DNA of 64,000 nucleotides from Dyadobacter jiangsuensis (GTDB lineage: Bacteria > Bacteroidota > Bacteroidia > Cytophagales > Spirosomataceae), in contig NZ_PYAS01000003.1 in NCBI RefSeq assembly GCF_003014695.1, positions 186,001-250,000 of the forward strand, given 5' to 3'. This document shows, piece after piece, positions 10,301-18,300 of the stretch (position 1 is the stretch's first letter; each line of letters starts with the position of its first letter). The translations under genes were made by a program, and so were the position numbers. The notes under the pieces were generated by a model, which was given only the letters and a program-made list of their open reading frames with translations, ran no database searches and was not told the DNA's origin.

Positions 10301-10676
10301 CATCCCGGGTGTTTGGGAAGATAAGGATGGTAACTACCACGAGTGGTTGGGCGGTGCCGGTACCAAATACATGCCGATCACGGCCATGTACCCTTGGAGC
10401 TTCAACCAGCAGGTGACTTTCGACGCGTCGTTCGTCAAGCTGCGTGAAATTACATTGACCTACCGGATCCCGACGCTTTTCAATTCGATCCGCAATGCGA
10501 GCTTGTCGCTGTACACCCGGAACATCATGCTCTGGAATGCGGCCAAGATCGGTATCGATCCGGAGCGTGCATTCTGGGCAGATCCCAGCAAAGGTGGTTT
10601 CCGCCAGGGTATCGAACGTCAGAACGTGATGCCATGGACGATTCCATTCGGTTTCAAGCTCAATTTCGATTTCTGA
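7326..10676 (+). CDS. SusC/RagA-family TonB-dependent outer-membrane transporter
   Basis: This 1116-residue protein has a signal region of about 30 residues, a carboxypeptidase-regulatory-like domain (about 48-135: I-K-G-K-V-T-S... Y-I-G-F-N), then E-A-V-V-T-A-L-G-I-K before the plug domain. The plug carries P-L-F-V-V-D-G-V-P-L and V-L-K-G-P-S-A-A-A-L-Y-G, and the barrel ends in F-K-L-N-F-D-F, the C-terminal aromatic used for barrel assembly. It is related to the transporter at 3459-6638 but clearly diverged, so not a recent duplicate. The SusD partner follows after 23 bases. A FecR-like mini-ORF lies just upstream. The function is TonB-driven import of an unknown glycan or peptide. Confidence 0.95.
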   Translation: MRSKATLKTAARCMLAALCLSVPAAGSPDMAARAEVPGKNALLPVADRIKGKVTSAVDGSPIPGVNVLVKGTQIGTTTDASGDFSLDVDAKNAVLVFSYIGFNTTEVTVGGKSVVDVTLSENVATLQEAVVTALGIKRDTRSLGYNVGKIEGREVANVANENVLTSLSGRVSGVSINQTSGVGSSISIVIRGAASLKNNQPLFVVDGVPLANSLANVSEKGSGNKVDYGNAISDINPDDIESMSVLKGPSAAALYGSRAGNGVILITTKSGKKGKGLGVSFSTSNVFETPYRFLDLHYKYANGERPFQLDESSAYWGGLPLDAGNKEVQWNSPVGADGKQIPTELKSYKNNMKNFLQTGITSTNNLTVSGSTDKATYRISYNNMSNRGLIPNSDLYRNALSSALTFDMSKNLKLSSNINFVRSNSNSRPQTSERDGNPLQAVYYSPSYDVRDLKGVWKPGREEIEQLTVAPGETDNPYFLAKHLTNAYTRDRLYGNIKLDWTIAPGLTAFVRYAHDMYDEDRETKIPWSYKSMAKGGYYLENVGRNEGNADFLVTKTIKTRDFDISISGGGNIMQQKGNSSNLGGRDLSVPGLYNISNIPVANRLVGNSSYKKSIYSLYATGSIGFKNQLYLDLTARNDWSSTLPESNRSYFYPSASLSWLASTTFNMPSYITMLKFRGGWAQVGNDTDPYQLYPNLGTGSWGNVVTANLGGTLLNPTLLPEIATSSEGGVDLNMFNNRLRFDLTYYDRANTNQIFTVPMAPSTGYESKNINAGKLVSRGWEIGLGGTPISNLNGWTLDVNANFSRNRVTVKELAPNFPYFEQWGENGAGAYTYVGEQIGNIYSRGFATVTDPNSPYYRWPIIAYDGEGGDMDWQSLGGRDNNVKVGNYNPDFMVGGQVNLSYKRFSLGLSLDWRQGGEFMSFTYRYGESDWKSQRQIDNLIPGSLYSPDQLVALLKSDPEKYIIPQNGNFPRVGGHTAATGGFGADGDGAFIPGVWEDKDGNYHEWLGGAGTKYMPITAMYPWSFNQQVTFDASFVKLREITLTYRIPTLFNSIRNASLSLYTRNIMLWNAAKIGIDPERAFWADPSKGGFRQGIERQNVMPWTIPFGFKLNFDF

Positions 10677-10699
10677 TTCATTCCTGAAAATTCAAAGCG

Positions 10700-12412
10700 A
10701 TGAAAATTTTTAAATATATCCCCAAAGTCGTTTTCGTGTTGGCCGTGCTGGTTGCTTCGTCCTGTAAGGAAAGCCTCACGGAAATCAATGAAAACCCGAA
10801 TGGCGTCGACCCGAACACCGCCAATCCTAATTTGCTCATGCCGACCGTCATGTCGGGTGTGGGTACGCAATACCTGAAACTGGGTTACGGCCGTATCGCG
10901 GGTGTGGTGCAGCACACGCAGGAGGACGCCTGGAAAGATGGTTTCAATGATTACAACTGGACCGAGGAGGATGATGAGTGGAAAGCATGGTACGGTTTCC
11001 TGCGAAACAACAACCTGCTCTACAAACGCTCGGTCGAAATGGGTTATACCTTCCACCAGGGTGTGGCGCTCACGATGAAAGCATTCATTTTCGGAACCAT
11101 TGCCGATTTGTGGGGTGATGCGCCCTATACCAATGCATTGAAAGGCGATGCGGGTGAAATGCTGCCTGCATTCGATAGCCAGGAGGTGATTTACAAAGGC
11201 ATTATCGAGGACTTGAAACAGGCTTCGTCACTGCTCGCTACCGCCGACGTTTCTACGTACGCGCCGGGTTATGATGTGTATTACAATGGCGATAAGCTGA
11301 AATGGCAGAAGTTTGCCAACTCGCTGCTGCTGCGCTACTACATGCGGGTGTCGGCCAAGTTGCCCGACGTTGCCAAAGCCGGTATCGAGCAGATCTATAC
11401 TTCGGGTATTTATCTGAAAGAGGCATCCGACGACGCGGTAATGGACTATATCGGCACGGCTTCCGGTGATTCATGGCCTACTGCCACTGCATTCGACGTA
11501 AGCCAGTCGAACTGGCGTAGAAGACGCCCTGCCGCTGCATTACTGAACACTATGGTGGCCAGCAGTGACCCGCGCCTGAAAGTGTGGTTCCAGCCGGTGC
11601 ACGTACGCTGGGTATCCGATGCTACCCTGAAAACCGGTGTGGATGAGTTCATCCGCAAAGATGGCGTGATCCAGACCGGTGTGAAGTCGCTTACGGAGCA
11701 GGAGCTGCGTGCCGAAATTACGGCTGGCCATAAGTTTACCCGCCATTTCAATCCTACTACTTACAAGCCTGCCCGCCCCGATTTGTTCAACGGCCCGCTC
11801 AATACCGGCGAATATGTGGGTGTCCCGGCCGGTATGATCGATCCGACCTACTATAATGAAAACCCGACGACCGGTCAGCAGGTACAGAACCAGCACGCTT
11901 CGCAGCTGAGCTATGCCTACCAGGGCTCGAAAGGTGGTTTGTTAAAAGCCCGCCTGGCGTCTGCGGCGGAAAGCGCATTCATCCTCGCCGAAGCGGCGCA
12001 AAAGGGGTGGGCTACTGGCGGTGCCGAAGTACATTATAATAATGGTATCAAACAATCGCTCCAAACCTGGGGTGTGGCCGATCAATACGATGCCTATGTG
12101 AAAGCAGTGGCTTACAAGGGCACATTGGCCCAGATTATGGAGCAGAAATGGATCGCCAGCTGGACAACGGCCACCGAAGCATGGTTCGATTATCGCCGTA
12201 CCGCACTGCCGGTGCTCGTGCCGGGTCTTGCGCCGGTTTCCCGCGCATTGCCGCTCCGTTTCATTTACAGTAATAATGAATTGAACAACAACGGCGACAA
12301 CGTCCGGAGTGCGATCGAGAAGCTGGAAGAGACCAATTTCTCCGGCCCGCGCAAGAAAAACAGCCAATGGTCGAAGCCCTGGCTAGTGCAGGGAACGGGC
12401 AAACCGTGGTAG
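10700..12412 (+). CDS. SusD/RagB-family outer-membrane lipoprotein
   Basis: This 570-residue lipoprotein has a short signal and lipobox V-A-S-S-C (Cys22), followed by E-I-N-E-N-P-N-G, the usual SusD start. The N-terminal half has the helical-repeat pattern with W-G-D-A-P-Y and Y-Y-M-R-V-S segments seen in SusD-like_2 proteins. It lies 23 bases after the SusC gene and will form the lid of that transporter. It differs in length and sequence from the SusD-like protein at 1892-3448, so the two pairs probably bind different ligands. A terminator follows at 12572. Confidence 0.93.
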   Translation: MKIFKYIPKVVFVLAVLVASSCKESLTEINENPNGVDPNTANPNLLMPTVMSGVGTQYLKLGYGRIAGVVQHTQEDAWKDGFNDYNWTEEDDEWKAWYGFLRNNNLLYKRSVEMGYTFHQGVALTMKAFIFGTIADLWGDAPYTNALKGDAGEMLPAFDSQEVIYKGIIEDLKQASSLLATADVSTYAPGYDVYYNGDKLKWQKFANSLLLRYYMRVSAKLPDVAKAGIEQIYTSGIYLKEASDDAVMDYIGTASGDSWPTATAFDVSQSNWRRRRPAAALLNTMVASSDPRLKVWFQPVHVRWVSDATLKTGVDEFIRKDGVIQTGVKSLTEQELRAEITAGHKFTRHFNPTTYKPARPDLFNGPLNTGEYVGVPAGMIDPTYYNENPTTGQQVQNQHASQLSYAYQGSKGGLLKARLASAAESAFILAEAAQKGWATGGAEVHYNNGIKQSLQTWGVADQYDAYVKAVAYKGTLAQIMEQKWIASWTTATEAWFDYRRTALPVLVPGLAPVSRALPLRFIYSNNELNNNGDNVRSAIEKLEETNFSGPRKKNSQWSKPWLVQGTGKPW

Positions 12413-12571
12413 AATGAATTTTCGGACGTGGGGTGAAACATTTCATCCCACGTTTCCTGATGTTCGCCCCAAGGCTAGGGTTATTTGCCCCATACTATCG
12501 AATTAATTATGCTGAATTCGCGGAGTTTGGCGTAATTGCCGGTGACAATGAATAATCCAGCACCCGTTTTT

Positions 12572-12607
12572 GAAAGCGGCCCTTTTCGGAGGGTCGCTTT
12601 CTTTTTT
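12572..12607 (+). terminator. Rho-independent terminator after the second susCD pair
   Basis: GAAAGCGGCCC (12572-12582) pairs with GGGTCGCTTTC (12591-12601) with one G-T pair, followed by six T. It ends only 32 bases before the start codon of the next gene, so that gene's promoter must overlap it or lie within it. Confidence 0.85.
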
Positions 12608-12638
12608 GCTAATTTGCGTGTCAGCAAAGCCGTTTTGA

Positions 12639-13535
12639 ATGTTCCCGATTGCTTTTCATCCCGTTTTCAAATACCCCGTGCCGGAAGGTCATCGCTTTCC
12701 GATGGATAAATATGAATTGCTGCCTTTGCAGCTCCTGCGTGAGGGCATTGCGGAGGAGTCCGACTTTTTTAGCCCCGAACCCATTGATATGCCCCCCGTG
12801 TACGCTGCGCACGATCGCGCATACGCCGACCGCTTCGTGGCCGGTATGCTCAGTCGTCAGGAGATGCGCCGTATCGGATTCGAGCAGACTCCCACGCTCG
12901 TGGAGCGGGAGCTGCGCATTGCCCGCGGGACCCTGGATGGCGCACTCAAAGCATTTGAAGCGGGTATTGCCTTCAATATCGCCGGCGGCACGCACCACGC
13001 TTCCCGTGACGCAGGCGAGGGTTTTTGCATGATCAACGATCAGGCTGTTGCTGCTCAATACCTGGTGGATCATGGAAAGGCTGGAAAAGTGCTCATCGCA
13101 GATCTGGATGTGCACCAGGGGAATGGTACGGCCGATATTTTTGCCAACGAGCCGCGTGTTTTTACATTCTCGATGCACGCGAAGAACAATTATCCATTCC
13201 GCAAGAAAAAGAGCGATCTCGACGTGGAGCTGCCGGATCGCATTGATGACAATGCCTACCTTGCCCTGCTCCGCGAAACATTTCCCAATCTCATAGAACG
13301 CGTCAAGCCGGATTTTATCTTCTACCAGGCCGGTGTCGATATCCTGGCAACCGACAAACTTGGAAGGCTCTCATGCACGATCGATGGCTGCCGCCAACGC
13401 GACGAAATCGTCCTTCAAACCGCGTACCGGCTGGGTATACCGGTCCAGTGCAGCATGGGTGGCGGTTACTCCCCTCATATCAAAACGATCATCGAAGCCC
13501 ACGCGAATACTTACCGGGTTGCGAAGCAGCTGTAA
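12639..13535 (+). CDS. Histone-deacetylase / acetylpolyamine-amidohydrolase family protein
   Basis: This 298-residue soluble protein carries the full zinc-amidohydrolase signature of the HDAC/AcuC/AphA superfamily. The His pair is in G-G-T-H-H (His119-His120), the metal ligands are in D-L-D-V-H-Q-G-N-G (Asp157, His159) and G-V-D (Asp234), and a C-terminal G-G-G-Y is present near 276. The family hydrolyses acetyl-lysine, acetylpolyamines or related amides in the cytoplasm. The length and lack of extra domains match the short bacterial branch found widely in Bacteroidota. The substrate cannot be inferred from neighbours, since the gene stands alone between unrelated units. Confidence 0.92.
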   Translation: MFPIAFHPVFKYPVPEGHRFPMDKYELLPLQLLREGIAEESDFFSPEPIDMPPVYAAHDRAYADRFVAGMLSRQEMRRIGFEQTPTLVERELRIARGTLDGALKAFEAGIAFNIAGGTHHASRDAGEGFCMINDQAVAAQYLVDHGKAGKVLIADLDVHQGNGTADIFANEPRVFTFSMHAKNNYPFRKKKSDLDVELPDRIDDNAYLALLRETFPNLIERVKPDFIFYQAGVDILATDKLGRLSCTIDGCRQRDEIVLQTAYRLGIPVQCSMGGGYSPHIKTIIEAHANTYRVAKQL

Positions 13536-13619
13536 TTTTCAGAAAAGGAAGAAGTAAACGGCAGGTTATTTATTCTTTATATAAAAGTTAATTATATAAT
13601 TTAATTTAACTTGTTCGTG

Positions 13620-14885
13620 ATGAAGTCAAACTGGTCATTTTCTGCACTGATTTTTTTCTTCTTATGCATTTGCTGCACTCCGGTTTTGGTCAACGGTCAG
13701 AGCGATCGACTGATCAACCAATTGAAGCGCCAGGTTGTGGCGCTGGATTCGGTCAGCCTTGCAGGGGAAAATAATGTAAATGCCATCAGCAAAGCATTGC
13801 CATCGAAATTTCAGGTTTTGGGAATAGGGGAGCAGTCGCATGGTACCTCGGAGTTCTTCGCGGCCCGGTTGCTGCTGATCAAGGCGCTGGCTGCTGATCC
13901 CGCATTTACGAAAATCGGTTTGGAAGCACCGATGGCCGAAGTCGATCAATTGAATGACTACCTGCTGGAAGGCCGTGGGGACTTGAAAGTGATTTTGCGG
14001 TCGTTCAGGTTGTATAGCTATGAATGCACGGAGTTTGTGGATTTGGTGGAGAGCGTCGGTCGTATCGGTAAAGCACGCGGAAAAGCCATTCGTTTCTTTG
14101 GTTTTGATATGCAAAGCCCGTTTCGGTCGCTACAAAACCTGCGGGATTCCGGCGTTGCCAGCGACATTTCAGACTCGCTGAAAAACCTCATGCATTATTA
14201 TGAATTGCTTAATAATGAGGTTTATAATCATAGTTTCAGTGCGACAGATTTTGCTGAATTGAAAACATTAAGCGATCAGGTACTGGTCAAAATGTCAGGC
14301 AAAGCTGAGGGCAGCGAGCTGGTTAGGAAAAGCATTCGTAACTACCGGCAATTCCTGCTGCTCAACGATTCACGATATGCCCACGCGATGGACGTACAAT
14401 CGGAAATAAGGGATTCGCTGATGGCCGAGAACGTATTGGCGGAAATGGAGCCAGGCAAAAAGATGGTGATTCTCGCGCATAATGCGCATTTGCAGCGCAC
14501 ACCCAACATCTTTTCAAAAAGTACCGGCTCGTATCTGGCTAGGAAATTGGCGGGTTCCTATCAATGCGTGGGGCTGACAACCTCCTATGGTTTTTACACG
14601 GCATTTAACCCGAAAGCGGGCCATATCACGGATAAAAACAATGTCTTCGCCGGTGACAGTACCACCTGGGAATATCATTTCTCGAAACTCGCGCAGCCGG
14701 TATTCTTTTTCGGTACCGGAGCTTTGAAGCAACAAATACAGGGTACTCTTTTGCCCGGCCGGTACAGGCTGCTGGCTTACGGTCTGGCCGATAACCAGTT
14801 TTTCGACGGCGCTCTTATCAATGATTTCGATTATATTCTTCACATCCGCCAGACATCCGGAAATCAAAGTGTCTATCTTAAATAG
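13620..14885 (+). CDS. Secreted erythromycin-esterase-family protein
   Basis: This is a 421-residue protein counted from the ATG at 13620; an in-frame TTG at 13611 is a less likely start. A hydrophobic signal peptide runs to about residue 27. The family signature G-E-Q-S-H-G-T-S-E-F-F (Glu71, His74) is present, as are G-L-E-A-P near 102 and a later histidine in I-L-A-H-N-A-H-L near 285. These residues form the active site of the EreA/EreB fold (TIM-barrel-like hydrolases). Most Bacteroidota members are uncharacterised and need not act on macrolides. It is preceded by a very AT-rich stretch and followed by a 415-base gene-poor region. Confidence 0.88.
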   Translation: MKSNWSFSALIFFFLCICCTPVLVNGQSDRLINQLKRQVVALDSVSLAGENNVNAISKALPSKFQVLGIGEQSHGTSEFFAARLLLIKALAADPAFTKIGLEAPMAEVDQLNDYLLEGRGDLKVILRSFRLYSYECTEFVDLVESVGRIGKARGKAIRFFGFDMQSPFRSLQNLRDSGVASDISDSLKNLMHYYELLNNEVYNHSFSATDFAELKTLSDQVLVKMSGKAEGSELVRKSIRNYRQFLLLNDSRYAHAMDVQSEIRDSLMAENVLAEMEPGKKMVILAHNAHLQRTPNIFSKSTGSYLARKLAGSYQCVGLTTSYGFYTAFNPKAGHITDKNNVFAGDSTTWEYHFSKLAQPVFFFGTGALKQQIQGTLLPGRYRLLAYGLADNQFFDGALINDFDYILHIRQTSGNQSVYLK

Positions 14886-15300
14886 TTCAATTTGTAAAAT
14901 TGTATTTATTTGATATTTTGAATCTTCACTTTGCCGGATTCTGATTTGTGAATTCGGGGGCCGTCTGATAAGATGACCGCATGGCTAGCCAAAATTTTCA
15001 TCCCGATTTTAGTAAAACACCTTTTGGAAAATGCGTTCGGATATCGATGCGCATGGGCTTCTGCTGATGGGCTGTTCAACCGTTGATTTGCTTTCCCGGG
15101 ATGCAGCCAGAGAGCGTGGCGGCATTCCCGGAATAGTCCCCCGGTTCGTTTGTAGAGAACAATAAATACTTTGGGTTCTGAATCGAATTTTTAAAGTTTT
15201 TCTATTGAAAAACAAATAGTTACATATTGTATGAAATATTGAAAAAAGGGTTACATTCAATGTTCAGAAGTGAAAATTGACCCTTTCAATACTCCTCTAT
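14886..15300. other. Gene-poor intergenic region upstream of the subtilisin gene
   Basis: No convincing gene is seen in 415 bases. Two hairpins are visible: an imperfect one pairing CCGGGATGC (15096-15104) with GCATTCCCGG (15122-15131), and a small perfect one, GTTTTTC/GAAAAAC, at 15196-15213. The last 100 bases are AT-rich and probably contain the promoter of the subtilisin gene, but no exact -33/-7 pair stands out. Confidence 0.5.
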
Positions 15301-18300
15301 ATGTGTTCGTTGAAGTATCGCTGCGTCCTCGTAGTAGTACTACTGGTACAGCACCTAACTAACGTTACGGCCCAGGAAAATAGGGCTTACAACCTTTACC
15401 TCAAAAGTGGTACAATCACACCGGTGCCCGTCATTGAGCTTGTACGAAAGCAACCGAGTAGTGTACTTCGGGCTGCGGCTGATGAGGAGGATAAATTTGT
15501 AATAATCCAATTTTTCGGAATTCCTTCTGATCCGGTAATCGACCAGTTGAAGAACGTAGGGATCACCTTGCTCGACTACATTCCCGAGAATGCCTATGCG
15601 GCCCTTGTACACGGAGATCCCGCTCGCGACGTATTGCAGGCGGCCGGGGTAAGGGCGCTCCTCGAATTGCAGCCCGAACAGAAGGTTCAGCCGGCATTGC
15701 TGGGGCCAAATCTGCCGCCTCACGCGGTTCACGAGGGTGGGAAAGTGGATGTGCGGATCAGCTATGTAAGAACGTGGAGTGTCGACAGTGTCCGGGCAGC
15801 CCTTGACAAGCAGGGGAGCTCGTTATTGTCTGATGCTTTGAGCTCCTACCAGATCGTGGAGGCAAGGGTGCCTGCGGATGGACTGCTTGCATTGGCTGGG
15901 CAGCCGTGGGTACAATATATAGAAGTGGTGCCGCCGCCGGACGAGCCGCTGAACGACAAGAGTGAAGCAGGGACGCGGGCGAATGTGCTGGCCTCATTGC
16001 TGCCCGGCCAGAGGCAGCTTACCGGCGAGGGCGTGGTGATCGGGATAGGGGATAGCGGGTACCTGTTGGAGCATATTGACGTGGCCACAAAGCTCATTAG
16101 TTACAACCCCGAGAGCAGCTACTGGCATGGCGTCCACGTGGCGGGTACCGCGGCGGGAGGTGGTATTATGAATGAAAAATATAAGGGATATGCGCCCGGG
16201 GCGTCGCTGATTAAACGCAGCAACTCTGAAATCTGGAAGCAGGCGTCTAATCTGGTCAGGGATTTTGGTTTGGTGGTGACCAATAACTCGTATGGCGGGA
16301 GCGTCTGCCCCGATTATGGTTCCTACACCTTCGATTCCTACATTCTCGACCGCCAGGCGGCCGATTTACCCAGCTTGCAGCATGTATTCGCAGCAGGGAA
16401 CAGCGGGTTGGAAGCTCCCTGCGAGGGAGTTGTCGCGGGTTTTGGGAATGTGATAGGAGGCAGTGCTTCATCCAAAAATGTGCTGAGTATTGGGCGGACG
16501 GGGGTGGGCAGCCTTATCATTGCCAGTTCAAGCAAAGGGCCTACCAGGGACGGGCGCATCAAGCCGGAGATCGTTGCTCCGGGAACGTCCATTGTGTCAA
16601 CGCTTCCCGGAAACGCCTATCAGGCAGCTTCCGGCACGAGCATGGCAGCACCGGCAGTGACCGGAGGGCTGGCATTGCTGTACCAGCGATACCGGCAGCT
16701 GAATGGCGGAAATAATCCCAGAAATGCGCTCATGAAGGCGCTACTGTGCAATGGCGCCACCGAAAAGGGATTGGCCGGGCCCGATTTTACCTACGGCTTT
16801 GGCATGATGAACTTGCTCCGATCGGTTTCAATGCTGGAAAAAGGGCAATATTTTAATGGCTCGGTAGTCAACCAGGGCAAGAATGGTTATGAAATATCGG
16901 TGCCGTCGAACACGGCGCTGGTTAAAATCATGCTGTACTGGAATGACCCTGCTCCGGCAGTGTTCACCGGGAAAACGCTGGTCAATGACCTCGATTTGAC
17001 AGTAGCGCTGTCGGGCGGCAAAGACATACAGCCGTCATTTCCCAGGGCGGCCAATCCAAACGCGGCGGCGGAGCCCGGTGTGGATAGCGTTAATAATGTA
17101 GAGCAGATCGTCCTCGAAGGACCGGCAGCAGGAACTTACGTAGTGAATGTGGCGGGAAGAAAGGTGCCCAGCGGCCCGCAAGAGTACTTCGTCGTTTACG
17201 ACATCATCGAAACTTCCGCTGTTCTGACGTATCCCGTCGGTGGCGAGCGCTTTACCAAAGGCGATGTGATCGATATCTATTGGGATAGCTATGGTCATGC
17301 AGGCAGCACATTTTCGGTAGCCTATTCGCTCAACGACGGCGCGTCGTGGACGAATCTGAACACATCCGTACCGGCAGGTACCAACCAGCTCAGCTGGACC
17401 GTGCCCGATGCATTCACCACTACCGCCAAAGTACGCATTACCCAAAACAGCACCGGGGTCGTTAAAGAGAGTGCCGCGTTTACGATTATGGGTATTCCGG
17501 TAATCACGTTATCGACGAACCAGTGCGAAAGTTACGCGGCCGTGCAATGGACGGCCGTAAGCGGTGCGACCGATTACGAAGTCATGCGCTTGCGGGGAAA
17601 TGAAATGCGGCCGGTGGCCACAACTACTGAACTCAAATATGTACTGAGTGGCCTTTCCCGCGATTCTACCTATTATATTTCTGTAAGGGCCCGCAAGAAC
17701 GGTGTACCTGGTCGAAGGGCGGTTGCTATCAGTCGAAAGCCGGATTCGGGAACGTGCGAGGGGATCATTTCGGATGGCGATCTGGCGGTGGATGCCATCG
17801 TTTCACCTTCCGGATCGGGCAGAATGCTCACTTCCACCAGCCTTGGCGAGTTCCAGCTGGTGAAAATACGGCTCAGGAACTTCGACGATCAACCCGTGAT
17901 ACAATCGTTTCAGGTAGGGTATGCGGTGGGCAGCGGAGCGGTTCATTGGGAGACGGTCTCCTTGGACGTTACCGCCAATGGCTACCTGGATTACACTTTT
18001 ATTGAATCCATCGATATGCGTAATGCAGGCTCGTATCCGCTGACGGTGACGGTGAAGATGGATGGAGACCAGGTCGCGGGCAACAATCAGAAATCGGTAT
18101 TGATCAGGCAGTTGGCCAATGCGCCGGTAAGTCTGCCGTTCACGGATGATCTTGAATCGCTGCAAAGCGCAGAAATGAATGTAGCTGCAATGGGGATCGG
18201 CGGAGCCGATCGCTACGATTTCTCGCAGGAGCGCGATCTGGGGCGGTTACGGACAATGGTCGATCCCGGTTTGGCCTACTCGGGTACCAAAGCATTTACG

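Noticed and set aside
13620-14885. Macrolide resistance gene
   Set aside because: The family name is erythromycin esterase, but most secreted Bacteroidota members have unknown substrates; resistance cannot be claimed from sequence.
15009-15260. Minus-strand ORF in the region before the subtilisin gene
   Set aside because: Composition and codon use are not gene-like, and no motif or start context supports it.
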